A DNA stretch of 21,521 nt from Baffinella frigidus (taxonomy: Eukaryota > Cryptophyceae > Cryptomonadales > Baffinellaceae). Under the pieces are notes generated by a model, which saw only the letters and a program-made list of their open reading frames with translations, was not told the DNA's origin and did no database searches. The position numbers and the translations under genes were made by a program. The stretch is taken from the NCBI GenBank assembly GCA_026770585.1, contig MU646860.1:55754-77274 (forward strand), written 5' to 3'. Of the stretch, positions 21,509 to 21,521 are shown one piece after another; within the stretch, counting starts at the first letter, position 1; every line of letters starts with the position of its first letter.

Positions 21509-21521
21509 AAACCCCAAACCC

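Noticed and set aside
20873-21521. A true chromosome end (telomere)
   Set aside because: Heptamers are strongly degenerate, appear in both orientations through the window, and are interrupted by unique duplicated sequence up to the last bases.
1-21521. tRNA, 5S rRNA or dinoflagellate spliced-leader gene
   Set aside because: No conserved A/B box pair with a cloverleaf, no 5S core, and no spliced-leader sequence could be recognised by eye.

Overview
This is a gene-poor, repeat-dense stretch of a eukaryotic nuclear genome, most likely from a microalga or related protist. The evidence is plant/alga-type telomere-like heptamers (TTTAGGG/CCCTAAA and variants such as GGGTTTC and GGGTTCA) scattered in both orientations, short exon-like blocks bounded by GT..AG signals with CTAAC branch-like motifs, and many short inverted-repeat elements (MITEs). 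Possible non-GT donors (AAG|GC, GAG|GC) and the TTTAGGG heptamer would suit a dinoflagellate, but the lineage cannot be fixed from sequence alone. No rRNA, tRNA, CRISPR, bacterial operon or complete transposase gene was found.

Layout. 1-8 kb is dominated by a ~121-bp palindromic element (family A, ends TACAGGGG..CCCCTGTA): twelve full-length copies, plus fragments. Within it lie a minus-strand Ala/Lys/Glu-rich exon (1.7-2.0 kb) and a plus-strand TPR-protein fragment (2.26-2.78 kb). The last TPR exon is duplicated at 3.3-3.7 kb and broken there by two different MITEs whose empty sites survive in the intact copy. 8-16.4 kb holds coding-like exons, mostly on the minus strand (16.3, 15.7, 15.4, 14.1, 13.4, 12-12.6, 10.7-9.3 and 8.1 kb), several present in 2-7 copies. 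They are separated by heptamer arrays, AT palindromes and minisatellites. 17-20.9 kb is on the plus strand: a 76-nt exon repeated in tandem, with only synonymous differences between copies, and a second dispersed exon carrying NYSRD, in one copy followed by an 11-residue repeat. The window ends in CCCTAAA-type arrays.

How the parts relate. Exons appear as tandem or near-tandem duplicates, heptamer arrays begin next to splice-donor-like GT dinucleotides (so the heptamers look intronic), and at least ten short element families have inserted into both, often into each other. Most long open frames here are by-products of stop-free heptamers or of the family A arms and are not listed as genes. The most notable feature is the minus-strand array of a 123-nt phase-0 exon encoding a Pro/Ala/Lys-rich linker plus a C-x-C-P-x-C segment. 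All gene calls are partial exons; no complete gene model can be drawn from this window alone.
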